From: Chlorocebus sabaeus
Lineage: Eukaryota; Chordata; Mammalia; Primates; Cercopithecidae
Assembly: GCF_047675955.1 (NCBI RefSeq)
Contig: NC_132911.1
Coordinates: 78,199,208-78,263,207 of the forward strand
DNA length: 64,000 bases
Direction: 5' to 3'
Part shown: positions 22,231 to 32,215 of the stretch, piece after piece
Position numbering within the stretch: the first letter of the stretch is position 1
Layout of the letters: every line of letters starts with the position of its first letter
Made by a program: the position numbers and the translations under genes
Notes under the pieces: model-generated
Told to the model about the DNA's origin: nothing
Database searches by the model: none
The model's input: only the letters and a program-made list of their open reading frames with translations

Positions 22231-23370
22231 ATATTCATTGGGTTAAAATAATTAAACAGGCATAAATAAATAACACATCATAAGGAAAAAACAGTCATGC
22301 TTGAAAGGATCACAGATATGCCGAGTGGAGAGCCCAACTTCTGCAAATCCCCTCAGGAGAGATGGTTCCATTGGGATTTATTTTCTGTAGTTTGGATCAA
22401 GAAGCAAGTTATTCTTCATTCTACTTAGTGAATGTAAAATTATGATTTGTAAATCAGAGACTCCCCTTTGGAAGCACAGCAGCTTGAGGCTATATGTATG
22501 TGAAGCTGGAAAATCTGGCTGGCCCAGTCTGTGGGGGTCCCCTTAGTGTTGAGCAGCTCCTTGGGGAACTTGGGGGTCTTTCAGAATCCCTCTTGCACTC
22601 CAATGACAGGAGGGCACAGGCCTGACAAAGTATCTCAGGCCTGCCTGGCTTGCGTGTGGGTGCACAGATGCAGCCCTCAAGTTTCCAGTGAGTTTTCTGA
22701 GTGACCAGAGCCTGCTGTCTGCCCCTCGCCTGTCTGATTTCTCATGGCCAAGCAGTGGCCATTGAAAAGCTGAGCCCCAGCAGGGGCCCTGGACCCCATG
22801 GTGGGGGTAACCTCTGACATTCTTCAGGCACCGAGACCCTTAATCAGAAAGAGTTGGACCTGGTCCTGGGTATACACAGAGGCCCGTTTCCCTGTTTCTT
22901 CCAATGTGTGCGACAGCAAAGAAGCTGGTACACATTTTTGAATAAGGAAGCATGAGGCTCAGAGCTGACTTTTGGAAAGATTCGGCTTCGTGTCTCTGGC
23001 AAGTCCTAGCTGCAGCAGTAGAGAGGGCAGATCGGGGGCAGGGAGACCAGTCTGGATGTGCCTGTGACCCTGCAGCTGGTGGTAAGGAGGAGCTGCACTG
23101 GAATGGTGGCTGTGGGAATGGAAAAGGGGATCATCTGAGGCGCACTGGAGGCAGAATGTGTGGGCAGCAACAATGGCTCAGACACAGAGAAGTCTGGTTT
23201 CAGCCCCGAGGGAATGGTAGCTGATAATGCCATTAAAAGAAACTGGGAAGTCAATTCTCACAAACCCTGTGAGACAGGCTTCAAAAATAGATCTGGTTTC
23301 AAATTCTAGCCCTATTACTACCAGCTGTGTGGGTGCCACTGGATATACAAGTCACCTTATGGAGTCCAAT

Positions 23371-23378
23371 TGTGTGTG

Positions 23379-23392
<14 letters not shown>
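23371..23392. repeat. (TG)11 microsatellite abutting an Alu tail
   Basis: Eleven perfect TG units directly precede the poly-T of the antisense Alu at 23393. Likely length-variable. Confidence 0.95.
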
Positions 23393-23410
<18 letters not shown>

Positions 23411-23692
23411 GATGAAGTCTCGCTTTGTCACCCAGGCTGAAGTGCAATGGTGCGATCTTGGCTCACTGCAACCTCTGCCTCCTGGGTTCAAGCAATTCTC
23501 CTGCCTCAGCCTCCCGAGTAGCTGAGATTACAGATGCATGCCACTACGCCCGGCTAATTTTTGTATTTTTATTAAAGATGAGGTTTCACCATATTGGCCA
23601 GACTGGTCTTGAACTCCTGCCTTGTGGTCCGCCTACCTCGGCCTCCCAAAGTGCTGGGATTACAGGCGTGAGCCATCGCGCCCAGCCCTTGT
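23393..23692 (-). mobile_element. Alu SINE, antisense
   Basis: A T17 tail, then GATGAAGTCTCGCTTTGTCA, CTCACTGCAACCTCTGCCTC, CCCAAAGTGCTGGGATTACA and GAGCCATCGCGCCCAGCC. Full-length. The open frame through it is typical Alu-derived translation, not a gene. A GAT repeat follows at 23717-23735. Confidence 0.95.
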
Positions 23693-23697
23693 TGTTT

Positions 23698-25255
23698 TTT
23701 TAATTTGTAAAATTGGAGATGATGATGATGATGATTTCATAGTTACTCATTGCAAAGAATAAAAGAAAACATCACAAAACATTTTCAAGAGGACAGCACA
23801 CAGTTGGCACTCAATAAATGGAAGTGACTGAAATAGTCTGATTAGTGCAATTTATGAGGTTGTAGAGGAAGTCAGACCCTCAGAGGAGAGTGAAGGTTCC
23901 AGCTGAGCGGCGCACGGAAGGCTCATGGAGGAGCCAGAGATTGTGCTAGTGTCTCTTTAGGGTTTTTGAGGTCTTAGAAGGCTAACTCTTCTAAGCACAG
24001 AAATGAATCAATTTATAAAATGGTCTCTTATTTTTCAGAGTTAGACGTAAATGACAAGCATGAATACTGTTGATAATCTCTTTCATACATAAGATAGAAA
24101 TAATTTTCTTCCTCTTTTTTGCAATTTTAATAGCAGCTGAGATTTTTAAAAAAGAGAATTAAACCATAATGACATTTATTTTTTCCTTAACATGAAACAT
24201 TCAACAATGTTATTAAGGATCCAGCCTCTTTCCCAATTCTTGTTGGGTTTTTCATCTTATACCTGTTGCTTCATGGTTGCAAGATGGCTGCCATAGCAGA
24301 AGGGATCGCATTTATGTTCAAGACAGACAAAAAAAAAAAAAAAAAAAAAGGAAGGTGCAACACCATTGAGCTTGCTGATACCTAGCCCTCTTATCAGCAA
24401 AGCAAACATTTTCTAGAAGAGTTTCCTTGGCCTGAATTAGGTCACATAGTCATGACCAAGGATTAAAAATGGGAAAGCAAATATCTGGCAAAGAGGAATA
24501 GGATTGCCTGATAATGATTCTGTATGTTAGTGAAAGATTTTTAAGCAGCTGAGATTTTGGCAACTTAGAATTTTGGTTTATCTGGTGATTTACCATTTAA
24601 CTGTAGATCAATAACATTTTAATAGATGACTACTGTTTTCCAAAGGATAAGAGAACTGAAAGGGCATTTGAGAAGAAGAGATATTTTTGCCTTTTTGGTT
24701 TTCCAGGGCCTACAGAAGCTTTAATTCTGCTTCCTTTTTTTTTTTATTATTCTTTTTTTTTTCTTTTCTTTTCATATTTCAGTAAGTAAATAGAAGACTC
24801 TTGAATTAGACAACTAAAAAATATTGGTGGACTTCAAGCTTAAACTTTGTGGTTGGTTTTTAAATTTATTTCTGAGTTCAGCAGTAGACTGAGTTGCACT
24901 GGAAGCTGAAACTACAGGAAGGAGGAAAAAGATGCCCATGTCACCTCGTGCAGGAAGGGGCCTGTGCAGTAGTTATCAGCAGCTGCTCCTCTTGTGCCTT
25001 CAGGCCTGATGGCAAGGCCCAGGTTCCTTCTGGTAAAGAAAAACCCTCCTCATCCTTCATGATTAAGCTGAAGATAGCTTAAGCATCCACAGATACTTAA
25101 CAGTAGTTTAATTATCAAATGTCTTGGTCTAAAATGAATTAGAAAAGTTGTATATTTGATTTGGTATTCGATAACTTCAACAAGTTATGTAATAACTTCA
25201 AACGCCTCTGTAGTAAAAAAGAGCTTCTAATAGTGACATTAATTACAAAGTAGTT
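23698..25255. other. Unassigned sequence with GAT and poly-A tracts
   Basis: Holds a (GAT)n run at 23717-23735 and an A21 run at 24329-24349. Positions 23790-23830 (TTGGCACTCAATAAATGGAA) could be a MIR or L2 3' scrap. Otherwise I recognise no gene or repeat. Confidence 0.5.
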
Positions 25256-25259
25256 ATTT

Positions 25260-25388
25260 TTTGAAAGGCAATTTTAATAAATCTTAATTTAAAAAATCTA
25301 CTGGAGTTGGGTAGTGGTGATGGTTGCACAAAAATGTGAAAGTACTTAATACCACTAAACTGTACACTTAAAAATCATTAGAATGGTA
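25260..25388 (+). mobile_element. L1M 3' end, left part (split by MaLR)
   Basis: TGGTGATGGTTGCACAAAAA and ACTAAACTGTACACTTAAAA are the sense L1M 3' terminus. It is interrupted at AATGGTA and resumes at 27669; the same junction region occurs unbroken at about 62930-63030. Confidence 0.85.
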
Positions 25389-25737
25389 TATTAGACCTTT
25401 TTCATGCTACTGATAAAGACATACCTGACACTGGGAAGAAAAAGAGGTTTAATTGGACTTATAGTTCTACATGGCTGGGGAGGCCTCAAAATCATAGTGG
25501 GAGGTGAAAGCCACTTATATGATGGCAGCAAGACAAAATGAGAAAGAAGCAAAAGTGGAAACCCCTGAAAAACCCATCAGATCTTGTGAGAGTCATTCAC
25601 TATCATAAGAAGAGCACAGGAAAGATCTGCCCCCATGATTCAATGACCTCCCCCTAGATCCTTCCCACAACACATGGGAAATCTGGGAGGAATAATTCAA
25701 GTTGAGATTTGGGTGGGGACACAGCCAAACCATATCT
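25389..25737 (-). repeat. THE1-like 3' LTR
   Basis: On the minus strand this is the downstream LTR. It begins with a degenerate TATTAG and ends CAAACCATATC on the plus strand. It differs from its partner LTR at many sites and indels, so the insertion is old. Confidence 0.9.
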
Positions 25738-26654
25738 CTCCGCCCCGGCCCTTCCAAAGCTCACATCCTCACGTTTCAAAACCAATCATGCCTTCCCAAC
25801 AGTTACCCAAAGTCTTAACTCATTTCAGCACTAACCTAAAAGTCCACAGTCCAAAGTCTCATCTGAGACAAGGCAAGTCCCTTCTGCCTATGAGCCTGTA
25901 AAATCAAAAGCAAGCTAGTTACTTCCTAGATACAATGGGGGTACAGGTATTGGGTAAACACAGCCATTCCAAATGGGAGAAATTGGCCGAAACAAAGGGG
26001 TTACGGGACCCATGCAAGTCTGAAATCCAGCGGGGCAGTCAAATCTTAAAGTTCCAAAATGATCTTCTTTGACTCCAGGTCTCATATCCAGGTCATGCTG
26101 ATATAAGAGGTAGGTTCCCATGGTCTTGGACAGCTCCGCCCCTGTGGCTTTGCAGGGTACAGCCTCCCTCCTGGCTGCTTTCATGGGCTGGCATTGAGCA
26201 TTTGCAGCTTTTTCAGGTGTGTGGTGCAAGCTGTCGGTGGATCTACCATTCTGGGGTCTGCAGGATGGTGGCACTCTTCTCACAGCTCCACTAGGCAGTG
26301 CCCCGGTAGGGACTCTCTGTGGGCGCTCTGACCCCACATTTCCCTTCCGCACTACCCTAGCATAGGTTCTCCATAAGGGCTCTGCCCCTGCAGCAAACTT
26401 TTGCCTGGGCATACAGGCGTTTCCAACATCTTCTGAAATCTAGGCAGAGGTCCCCAACCTTCAGTTCTTGACTTCTGTATACCCGCAGGCTCAACACTAG
26501 GTGGAAGCTGCCAAGTCTTGGGGCTTCCACTCTCTGATGTCACAGCCTGAGCTGTATGTTGGCCCCTTTCAGCCACAGCTGGAGTGGCTGGGGCACAGGG
26601 CACCAAGTCCCTAGGGTGCACACAACATGGGGACCCTGGGTCTGGCTCACAAAA

Positions 26655-27317
26655 TCACTTTTTCCTCCTGGGCCTCTGGGCCTGTGATGGGAGGGGCTGC
26701 TGTGAGGGTCTTTGACATGGTCTGGAGACAATTTCCCCATGGTCTTGGGGATTAACATTAGGCTTCTTGGTACTTATGCAAATTTCTGCAGCCAGCTTGA
26801 ATTTCTCCCCAGAATATGGATTTTTCTTTTCTATCATATTGTCAGGCTGCAATTTTTCTGAACTTTTATGCTCTGCTTCCTTTATAAAACTGAACGCCTT
26901 TAACAGTACCCAAGTCACCCCTTGAATCCTTTGCTGCTTAGAAATTTCTTCTGCCAGATACCATAAATCATCTCTCTCAAGTTCAAAGTTCCACAAATCT
27001 CTAGGGCAGGGGCAAAATGCCACCAGTCTCTTTGTTAAAACATAACAAGAGTCACCTTTGCTCCGGTTCCCAACAAGTTTCTCATCTCCATCTGAGACCA
27101 CCTCCGCCTGGATTTCATTGTCCATATTGCTATCAGCATTTTGGGCAAAGCCATTTAACAAGTCTCTAGGAAGTTCCAAAATTTCCCACAATTTCCTGTC
27201 TTCTTCTGAGCCCTTCAAACTGTTCCAATCTCTGCCTGTTTCCCAGTTCCGAAGTTGCTTGCACATTTTCGGGGATGTTTTCAGCAATGTCACGCTCTGC
27301 TGGTACCAATTTACCAT
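26655..27317 (-). pseudogene. Residual internal ORF of the MaLR (about 220 codons)
   Basis: An open frame starts within a few bases of the 5' LTR/primer-binding region and runs about 660 nt, ending at a Lys/Arg-rich stretch (SQAQRPRRKK). It has acidic and Trp-containing segments, such as DLWNFELERDDLWYLAEE. THE1-type internal regions are thought to keep a remnant gag-like reading frame, and this is where it would lie. I see no zinc knuckle or protease motif. A second open stretch in the internal region (25915-26412) is probably the continuation after frame-breaking changes. I treat it as a transposon relic, not a host gene. Confidence 0.6.
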
Positions 27318-27668
27318 ATTAGTTTGTTTTCATGCTGCTGATAAAGACATACCTCAGACAGGGAAGAAAAAGAGGTTTAATTTTACTTACATTTCCACAT
27401 GTCTGGGGAGGCCTCAGAATCATGGCGGGAGGTGAAAGTACTTAATACATGGTGGCAGCAAGAGAAAATGAGAAAGAAGCAAAGGCGGAAACCCCTGATA
27501 AACCCATCATATCGTGTGAGACTTATTCACTATCATGAGAATAAGCATGGGAAAGATGGGCCCCCATGATTCAATTACCTCCCCGTGGGTCCCTCCCACA
27601 ATATGTGGGAATTGTGGGAGACACAATTCAAGTTGAGATTTGGGTGGGGACACAGCCAAACCACAACA
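27317..27668 (-). repeat. THE1-like 5' LTR
   Basis: On the minus strand this is the upstream LTR, with ends TGTTGTGGTTTGG and ...ACTAATAT. The primer-binding region (TTGGTACCAG on the minus strand) follows at once. Confidence 0.9.
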
Positions 27669-27715
27669 AATGGTAAATTTTACGTCATGTGTATTTTACC
27701 ATACTAAAAAAAATT
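27669..27715 (+). mobile_element. L1M 3' end, right part after MaLR
   Basis: ATGGTAAATTTTACGTCATG, GTATTTTACCATAC and an A-run complete the L1 terminus broken at 25388. Confidence 0.85.
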
Positions 27716-27769
27716 ACTGAATGTAGCCTTGTTAAGCTCAGAGGTCTGCTTCAATGAATGGATAAATAA

Positions 27770-28145
27770 TTTGTAAAGAGAAGAACAAACAATTGCATTT
27801 AAGTGTTTTCTTGTCTCTCTACACTCAGTACATATCTTGGTCACAGTATTCTCTTGAACCTTGGACCTGTACATTCAATCTACTTGGCATGTCTCATAGA
27901 CACCTCAGGTCCACCATGTCTAAAAGTGAATTCAGTGTCTTCGGTTCACCTGCAGACACCTGCTCCTCCTCTTCCATTCTCTATCCGTGCAGCCAACTGC
28001 CCAAGCCAGAAATCTGGATGCCATTCTTGAATCCAACTTTTCTTTTATCCTCCACACCAACTGATCACCATGTAGGGTTAATTCTATCTTCTCAAGGTTG
28101 CTCTAATCTGTCCACTTCTCTTACCTTCATAGTTGCCATGCTAAG
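27770..28145 (+). mobile_element. L2-like ancient repeat
   Basis: CATGTCTCATAGACACCTCA, CCATGTCTAAAAGTGAATTC, CACCTGCTCCTCCTCTTCC and CCAGAAATCTGGATGCCATT match a pattern also present at 59840-60110. Family assignment is uncertain. Positions 28146-28555 are unassigned. Confidence 0.5.
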
Positions 28146-28559
28146 GTAAATAATGAATCAGGAATTCTTTCTCTAAGCTCCTCGCATCCATTTTGCCATG
28201 CACTGATTTTAATATGAGTCTTTCCAAGGAAGTAAGAAATTATTTTCTTAGTCAAGGTAGATGATCTGCTGGCCTTCTTGGAGATACTATTAAGTTGCTT
28301 AGCAAACCAATTTTACAAAGATACTCAGCCATAATTTTTGAAGAATGGAAATTAGTGATCTCTCAGCAGGACTTTTGCATATACTTAAAACTTCTTACCC
28401 TTCCACAAAATATTCAACCCCACTCCCCACTTAGCATAGTAACACTGATAGTGTGAGACAAAAGAACTGGGGATCAGGTGCTCAGGGAGTGTTATGGAAA
28501 ATGGCTATCTTACATTAATATGTGAGTTGTCCAGGACAAGTTTATTTTAGTTTCATCAA

Positions 28560-28810
28560 TTTACTCACCAGTTAATTAACATTTATTCAATATCTATATG
28601 TATGGAGCACTGTTAGGAATAGAGAGATGGGACAGTCTCTACCTGCAGAAAGCACACAGCCTAGGGGTGGAGACGGATGGAAAAGCAGACGATTGCTTTG
28701 CAGGGTGGAGTGCTGAGAATACAGCAAGGTGGTCTGGAGTCATGGAGAAGGGCATTTCTCACAGCCAGGGATGATCGGGGAAAGCTTTCCAGAGCTGGAA
28801 AGTAAAGAAG
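28560..28810 (-). mobile_element. L2 LINE fragment, antisense
   Basis: TTAACATTTATTCAATATCT, ATGGAGCACTGTTAGGAAT and GTCTCTACCTGCAGAAAGC reverse the L2 3' end. Positions 28811-29635 are unassigned. Confidence 0.6.
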
Positions 28811-29635
28811 ATCTGAATTTAAGATCCAGTCCTGATCTCACATCTGGCCTTTTCCCCATTTCAGCTAAGAATGTAATCAATGTGACAAGGCGCTGGACTT
28901 TAATAGTCTCAGTATTATTTCACTTCGTACTTCCTGCCTACCAGTCAGGCTGAGCATCTTCTCATATTTATTGACCCTCCGCGTTTTCTCTTCTGTGTAT
29001 CATTTAGTTTTATCATTTGTGGAAAATCTTAGTATTGAGAATAAACTCTCTGAGACAGATAGGGAGCTTGTCTTTTGCTCTTTGAAGGATTGATTTCCTT
29101 AGTCCTACACACATCTACGGACAAAATAAGAATCAGGATGTTTTTCTAAAAGCTCCCTTGCTTCCTGCCAGTCTCTGCCTTCTTGCCAGTAATCTGGCTT
29201 CCTAAGGGAGGTCAGCAGGACATGATGGAATCTGTATGTGCGGACAGCATCTTCATTTTTAACAGTTTTTTTCTTTCAAAAGTAAGCAAGAAAGTCTACC
29301 CAGATGGACAGAGGGAGTTATGTGTAGGTTTGCAAACGTGAGAACTGTCTGATAAATCGAAGTATTTGAGTGTGCAAATGTTAAAGAATGAGGTCCAATT
29401 TCATATGTGGTGTGAGAGAAATGTCTATAAACTACTACATGGATTTAAGAATGACTCTCATTCATGTAACAGAAAATACAATGCCTTCAACCAGTTATCA
29501 ATGTCCCAATTAACACAAGGACTCAACATTCCTGCTCTCTCGCCTGATGGCAGGCAGAAGGACTCTCCAACTGTGCTTTGTGTTTCAAATGCCTGGTGGC
29601 CAGAGGACAGAATTAAAGCTGCCTGAAATGTAGGG

Positions 29636-29835
29636 GAAGCAACACTCAGGACTTAGAGCCAAAAGTACCTGGGTAGGGCTCTTGGCTCTGTTACTTATCA
29701 GCTGTGTTCTGTTAAGCAATTCTCTCTACCTCTTTGTGCCTTGGTTTTCTCAAATGCAAAGTAAATGAAACACCTCTTAGCTTCCTATTATAAGGATTAA
29801 ATAACATGATAATAAATCGTTATACAGGTGTTAGA
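29636..29835 (+). mobile_element. MIR SINE
   Basis: GACTTAGAGCCAAAAGTACC, TGGCTCTGTTACTTATCAGC, TTGGTTTTCTCAAATGCAAA and TTATAAGGATTAAATAAC follow MIR order in sense. Confidence 0.85.
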
Positions 29836-29955
29836 TGTGTGTACATATTCTTTTCCACTCTTTCTTTTCTTTACTGTATCACACACACAGCCAAGCAGAA
29901 GGCCTTGAGTGTGTAGTTGATGCCTAATACTTGTTCATTGCTTGACTAAATACTA

Positions 29956-30123
29956 CAGCGGTTCCTTTGGGGACCACTTTGATGTGGACACCTGATTTGC
30001 AGCATTGGCATCACCCAGGAACATATTAGAAGTATAAATTCCTACACCTACTTGATCAAAAACTCAACAAGCTGTTTTCACTTCTAGGCAATTCTAATGC
30101 TTGCTAAAGTTCAAGAACCACTG
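29956..30123 (-). mobile_element. MER5A-like hAT (Charlie) element
   Basis: Ends read CAGCGGTTCC... and ...AAGAACCACTG, the MER5A terminal inverted repeats. Inside are TTGGCATCACCCAGGAAC and GCAATTCTAATGCTTGCTAA. The 8 bp flanks are AAATACTA and AAATCGTC, a decayed 8-bp duplication as expected for hAT. Confidence 0.85.
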
Positions 30124-30180
30124 AAATCGTCTCCTTTCTATTGTGGTCAATATAGAATGAGATTTGGTAAAAGAATTTTT

Positions 30181-30476
30181 TGTCTTTTTTTTTTTTGAGG
30201 CGGAGTCTCGCCGGTTGTCCAGGCTGGAGTGCAGTGGCGCAATCTTGGCTCACTGCAAGCTCCGCCTCCCGGGTTCACGCCATTCTCCTGCCTCAGCCTC
30301 GGGCGTAGCTGGGACTACAGGCACCCACCACCACGCCCAGCTAATTTTTTGTATTTTTAGTAGAGACAGGGTTTCACTGTGTTAGCCAGGATGGTCTTGA
30401 TCTCCTGACCTCGTGATCTGCCCACCTCGGCCTCCCAAAGTGCTGGGATTACCGGCGTGAGCCACCGCACCCAACC
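30181..30476 (-). mobile_element. Alu SINE, antisense (left arm of head-to-head pair)
   Basis: A T12 tail, GAGGCGGAGTCTCGCCGGTT, CACTGCAAGCTCCGCCTCCC, GATCTCCTGACCTCGTGATC and GAGCCACCGCACCCAACC. The AAGCTCCGCC and TCGTGATC variants suggest a younger Alu (S or Y). Flanks GGTAAAAGAAT and GGTGAAAGAAT look like its duplication. Confidence 0.95.
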
Positions 30477-30491
30477 GGTGAAAGAATGTTT

Positions 30492-30761
30492 TAATGGGCA
30501 AGGCGTGGTCCCAGCGCTTTGAGCGGTCGAAGCAGGCAGATCACCTGAGGTCAGGAGTTGGAGACCAGCCTGTCCAACATGGTAAAACCCTGTCTCTACT
30601 AAAAATAGAAAAATTAGCCGGGCGTGGTGGCAGGCGCCTGTAATCCCAGCTACTCGGGAGGCTGAGGCAGAAGAATTGCTTGAACTCAGGAGGCGGAGGT
30701 TACAGTAAGCTGAGAGTGTGCCATTGCACTTCAGCCTGGGCAACAGAGCGAAACTCCATCT

Positions 30762-30807
<46 letters not shown>
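30492..30807 (+). mobile_element. Alu SINE, sense, with deletion near its 5' end (right arm of pair)
   Basis: It begins GGGCAAGGCGTGGTCCCAGC, missing about 15 bp of the usual GGCTCACGCCTGTAAT segment, then is complete to a 45-nt A tail (30763-30807). AAAGAATGTTTTAATG occurs at 30481-30496 and 30805-30820: a 16-bp duplication in what is the flank of the neighbouring Alu. Confidence 0.95.
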
Positions 30808-30809
<2 letters not shown>

Positions 30810-30820
30810 ATGTTTTAATG

Positions 30821-31700
30821 ACATAAAGGCTAATATTTAAAGTCCTAGGAGGTGACTTTCATCTAATGTCATATTTTCCTTAAAATATAAATGACATGTT
30901 TAAAGTATAATTGTTTCTTGTTACTTATTGAAGAAAAGCACAAGAGTTTAAGCTTAACACCAGATTTGAGATAAGCTATCTGGATGTCTGCACTGAACTG
31001 GAATAGATATATGTTTTTATCTTTTCTGTTCTTTATACAAATGAATTACCGAACTTATAAACTAATGGTTGCTACCCTGACTACTCAGCTATGGAAGATC
31101 TGACATGATACTTTGCCATGCTATTATTTCTGATTAAATATATTATTTAAAGCCAAAACCATTTGCTCGTGTTCATAACCACAGCGATTAAACATAATAG
31201 CTAGGCCCATTAACACATTTCTGCGTATCAGTGAAAATCCTGAGGCTCTACACGCACCAGGAAGTTCGTTCCTACAAGCAAGAGTATAATCATCGTGGCA
31301 AGTCTTTGTCAGGATCATTTCTTATACACTTTAATTGTATCTTTTTATCATGCAGTCTTTGTAATAGACATGAATGCACAGTTGTACCTCGTGCATATAA
31401 TGAGTGCTCTGTGTTATTGAATATTCCTAAGCCTCTTACGAGAGATACATCAGTAATCACCAGTGTACCTTCTGATGACTATTAAAAAGCTTTGAATTTT
31501 ATCTGCCCTTTGCTTTAGAGAAGAAACCCATTTAATTGTATAAACTACAATTGATTCTGTATGAAGAGTACATTTCTTAGGGCAGGACCTGATGCTTAAT
31601 GACCTAAGGCTGTTAGAATTTTTTTTTCAATGAATTTAAAGAAGTATCAATTAAGCATATAATAAATGTTTGATGAAGTAAAAACTGCTAATAAGGCAAT
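30821..31700. other. Unassigned A+T-rich sequence
   Basis: No gene, RNA or repeat family recognised. Short open frames on both strands (for example 31231-31485) show no conserved motif. Confidence 0.5.
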
Positions 31701-31707
31701 TAAAATT

Positions 31708-31993
31708 GCTAAAAAGGCGCGGTGGCTCACGCCTGTAATCCCAGCACTTTGGGAGGTCCAGGCGGGCGGATCACCTGAGGTCAGGAGTTGGAGACCAGCC
31801 CGGCCAACATGGTGAAACCCCATCTCTACTAAAAATACAAAAAATTAGCCAGGTGTGGTGATGGGCATCTGTAATCCCAGCTACACGGGAGGCTGAGGCA
31901 GGAGAATCGCTTGAACCTGGGAGGCGGAAGTTGCAGTGAGCTGAGATCCTGCCGCTGCACTCTAGCCTGGGCGACAAAAGCAAAACTCTGTCT

Positions 31994-32034
<41 letters not shown>
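31708..32034 (+). mobile_element. Alu SINE, sense, with A40 tail and clear duplication
   Basis: AAAGGCGCGGTGGCTCACGC, GAGACCAGCCCGGCCAAC, GGAGGCGGAAGTTGCAGTG and an A tail at 31995-32034. AAAATTGCTAA flanks it at 31702-31712 and 32031-32041. It is slightly shortened at its 5' end. Confidence 0.97.
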
Positions 32035-32037
<3 letters not shown>

Positions 32038-32044
32038 CTAATAA

Positions 32045-32215
32045 AACTGAGACTATTAATGTAATAGTATCTACTCTATGTTGAGAGTCTACTGTGTTGG
32101 GGAGTTTACTAAAGTTACCTAATTTGATTCTTATAAAAAACACTATGAGGCAGATATTATTGTTCCCATTTTATAGACACCAAAACAATCCTTAGAGTTT
32201 ACCAGAATTGGGCAT
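32045..32215 (-). mobile_element. MIR SINE, antisense
   Basis: TTGAGAGTCTACTGTGTTGG, AACACTATGAGGCAGATATT and TTCCCATTTTATAGACACC follow reverse MIR order. Confidence 0.75.

Larger units (their letters stand above)
25389..27668 (-). mobile_element. Complete THE1-type MaLR (LTR-internal-LTR)
   Basis: Two LTRs of about 350 bp in the same orientation enclose about 1.6 kb of THE1-like internal sequence, all on the minus strand. LTR motifs are CATGCTGCTGATAAAGACAT, AAGAAAAAGAGGTTTAATTG, CCCCCATGATTCAAT and TTTGGGTGGGGACACAGCC. Internal motifs are TGGTACCAATTTACCAT beside the 5' LTR and GTCTCATCTGAGACAAGGC near the 3' LTR. An LTR of this length fits THE1 better than MSTA (from memory). AATGGTA flanks both sides (25382-25388 and 27669-27675), containing the expected 5-bp duplication. 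MaLRs are nonautonomous ERVL-related retroelements without pol. Confidence 0.93.

Noticed and set aside
30357..30824. 155-codon minus-strand open frame starting with a Phe run
   Set aside because: Entirely Alu sequence; the Phe run is the A tail read in reverse.
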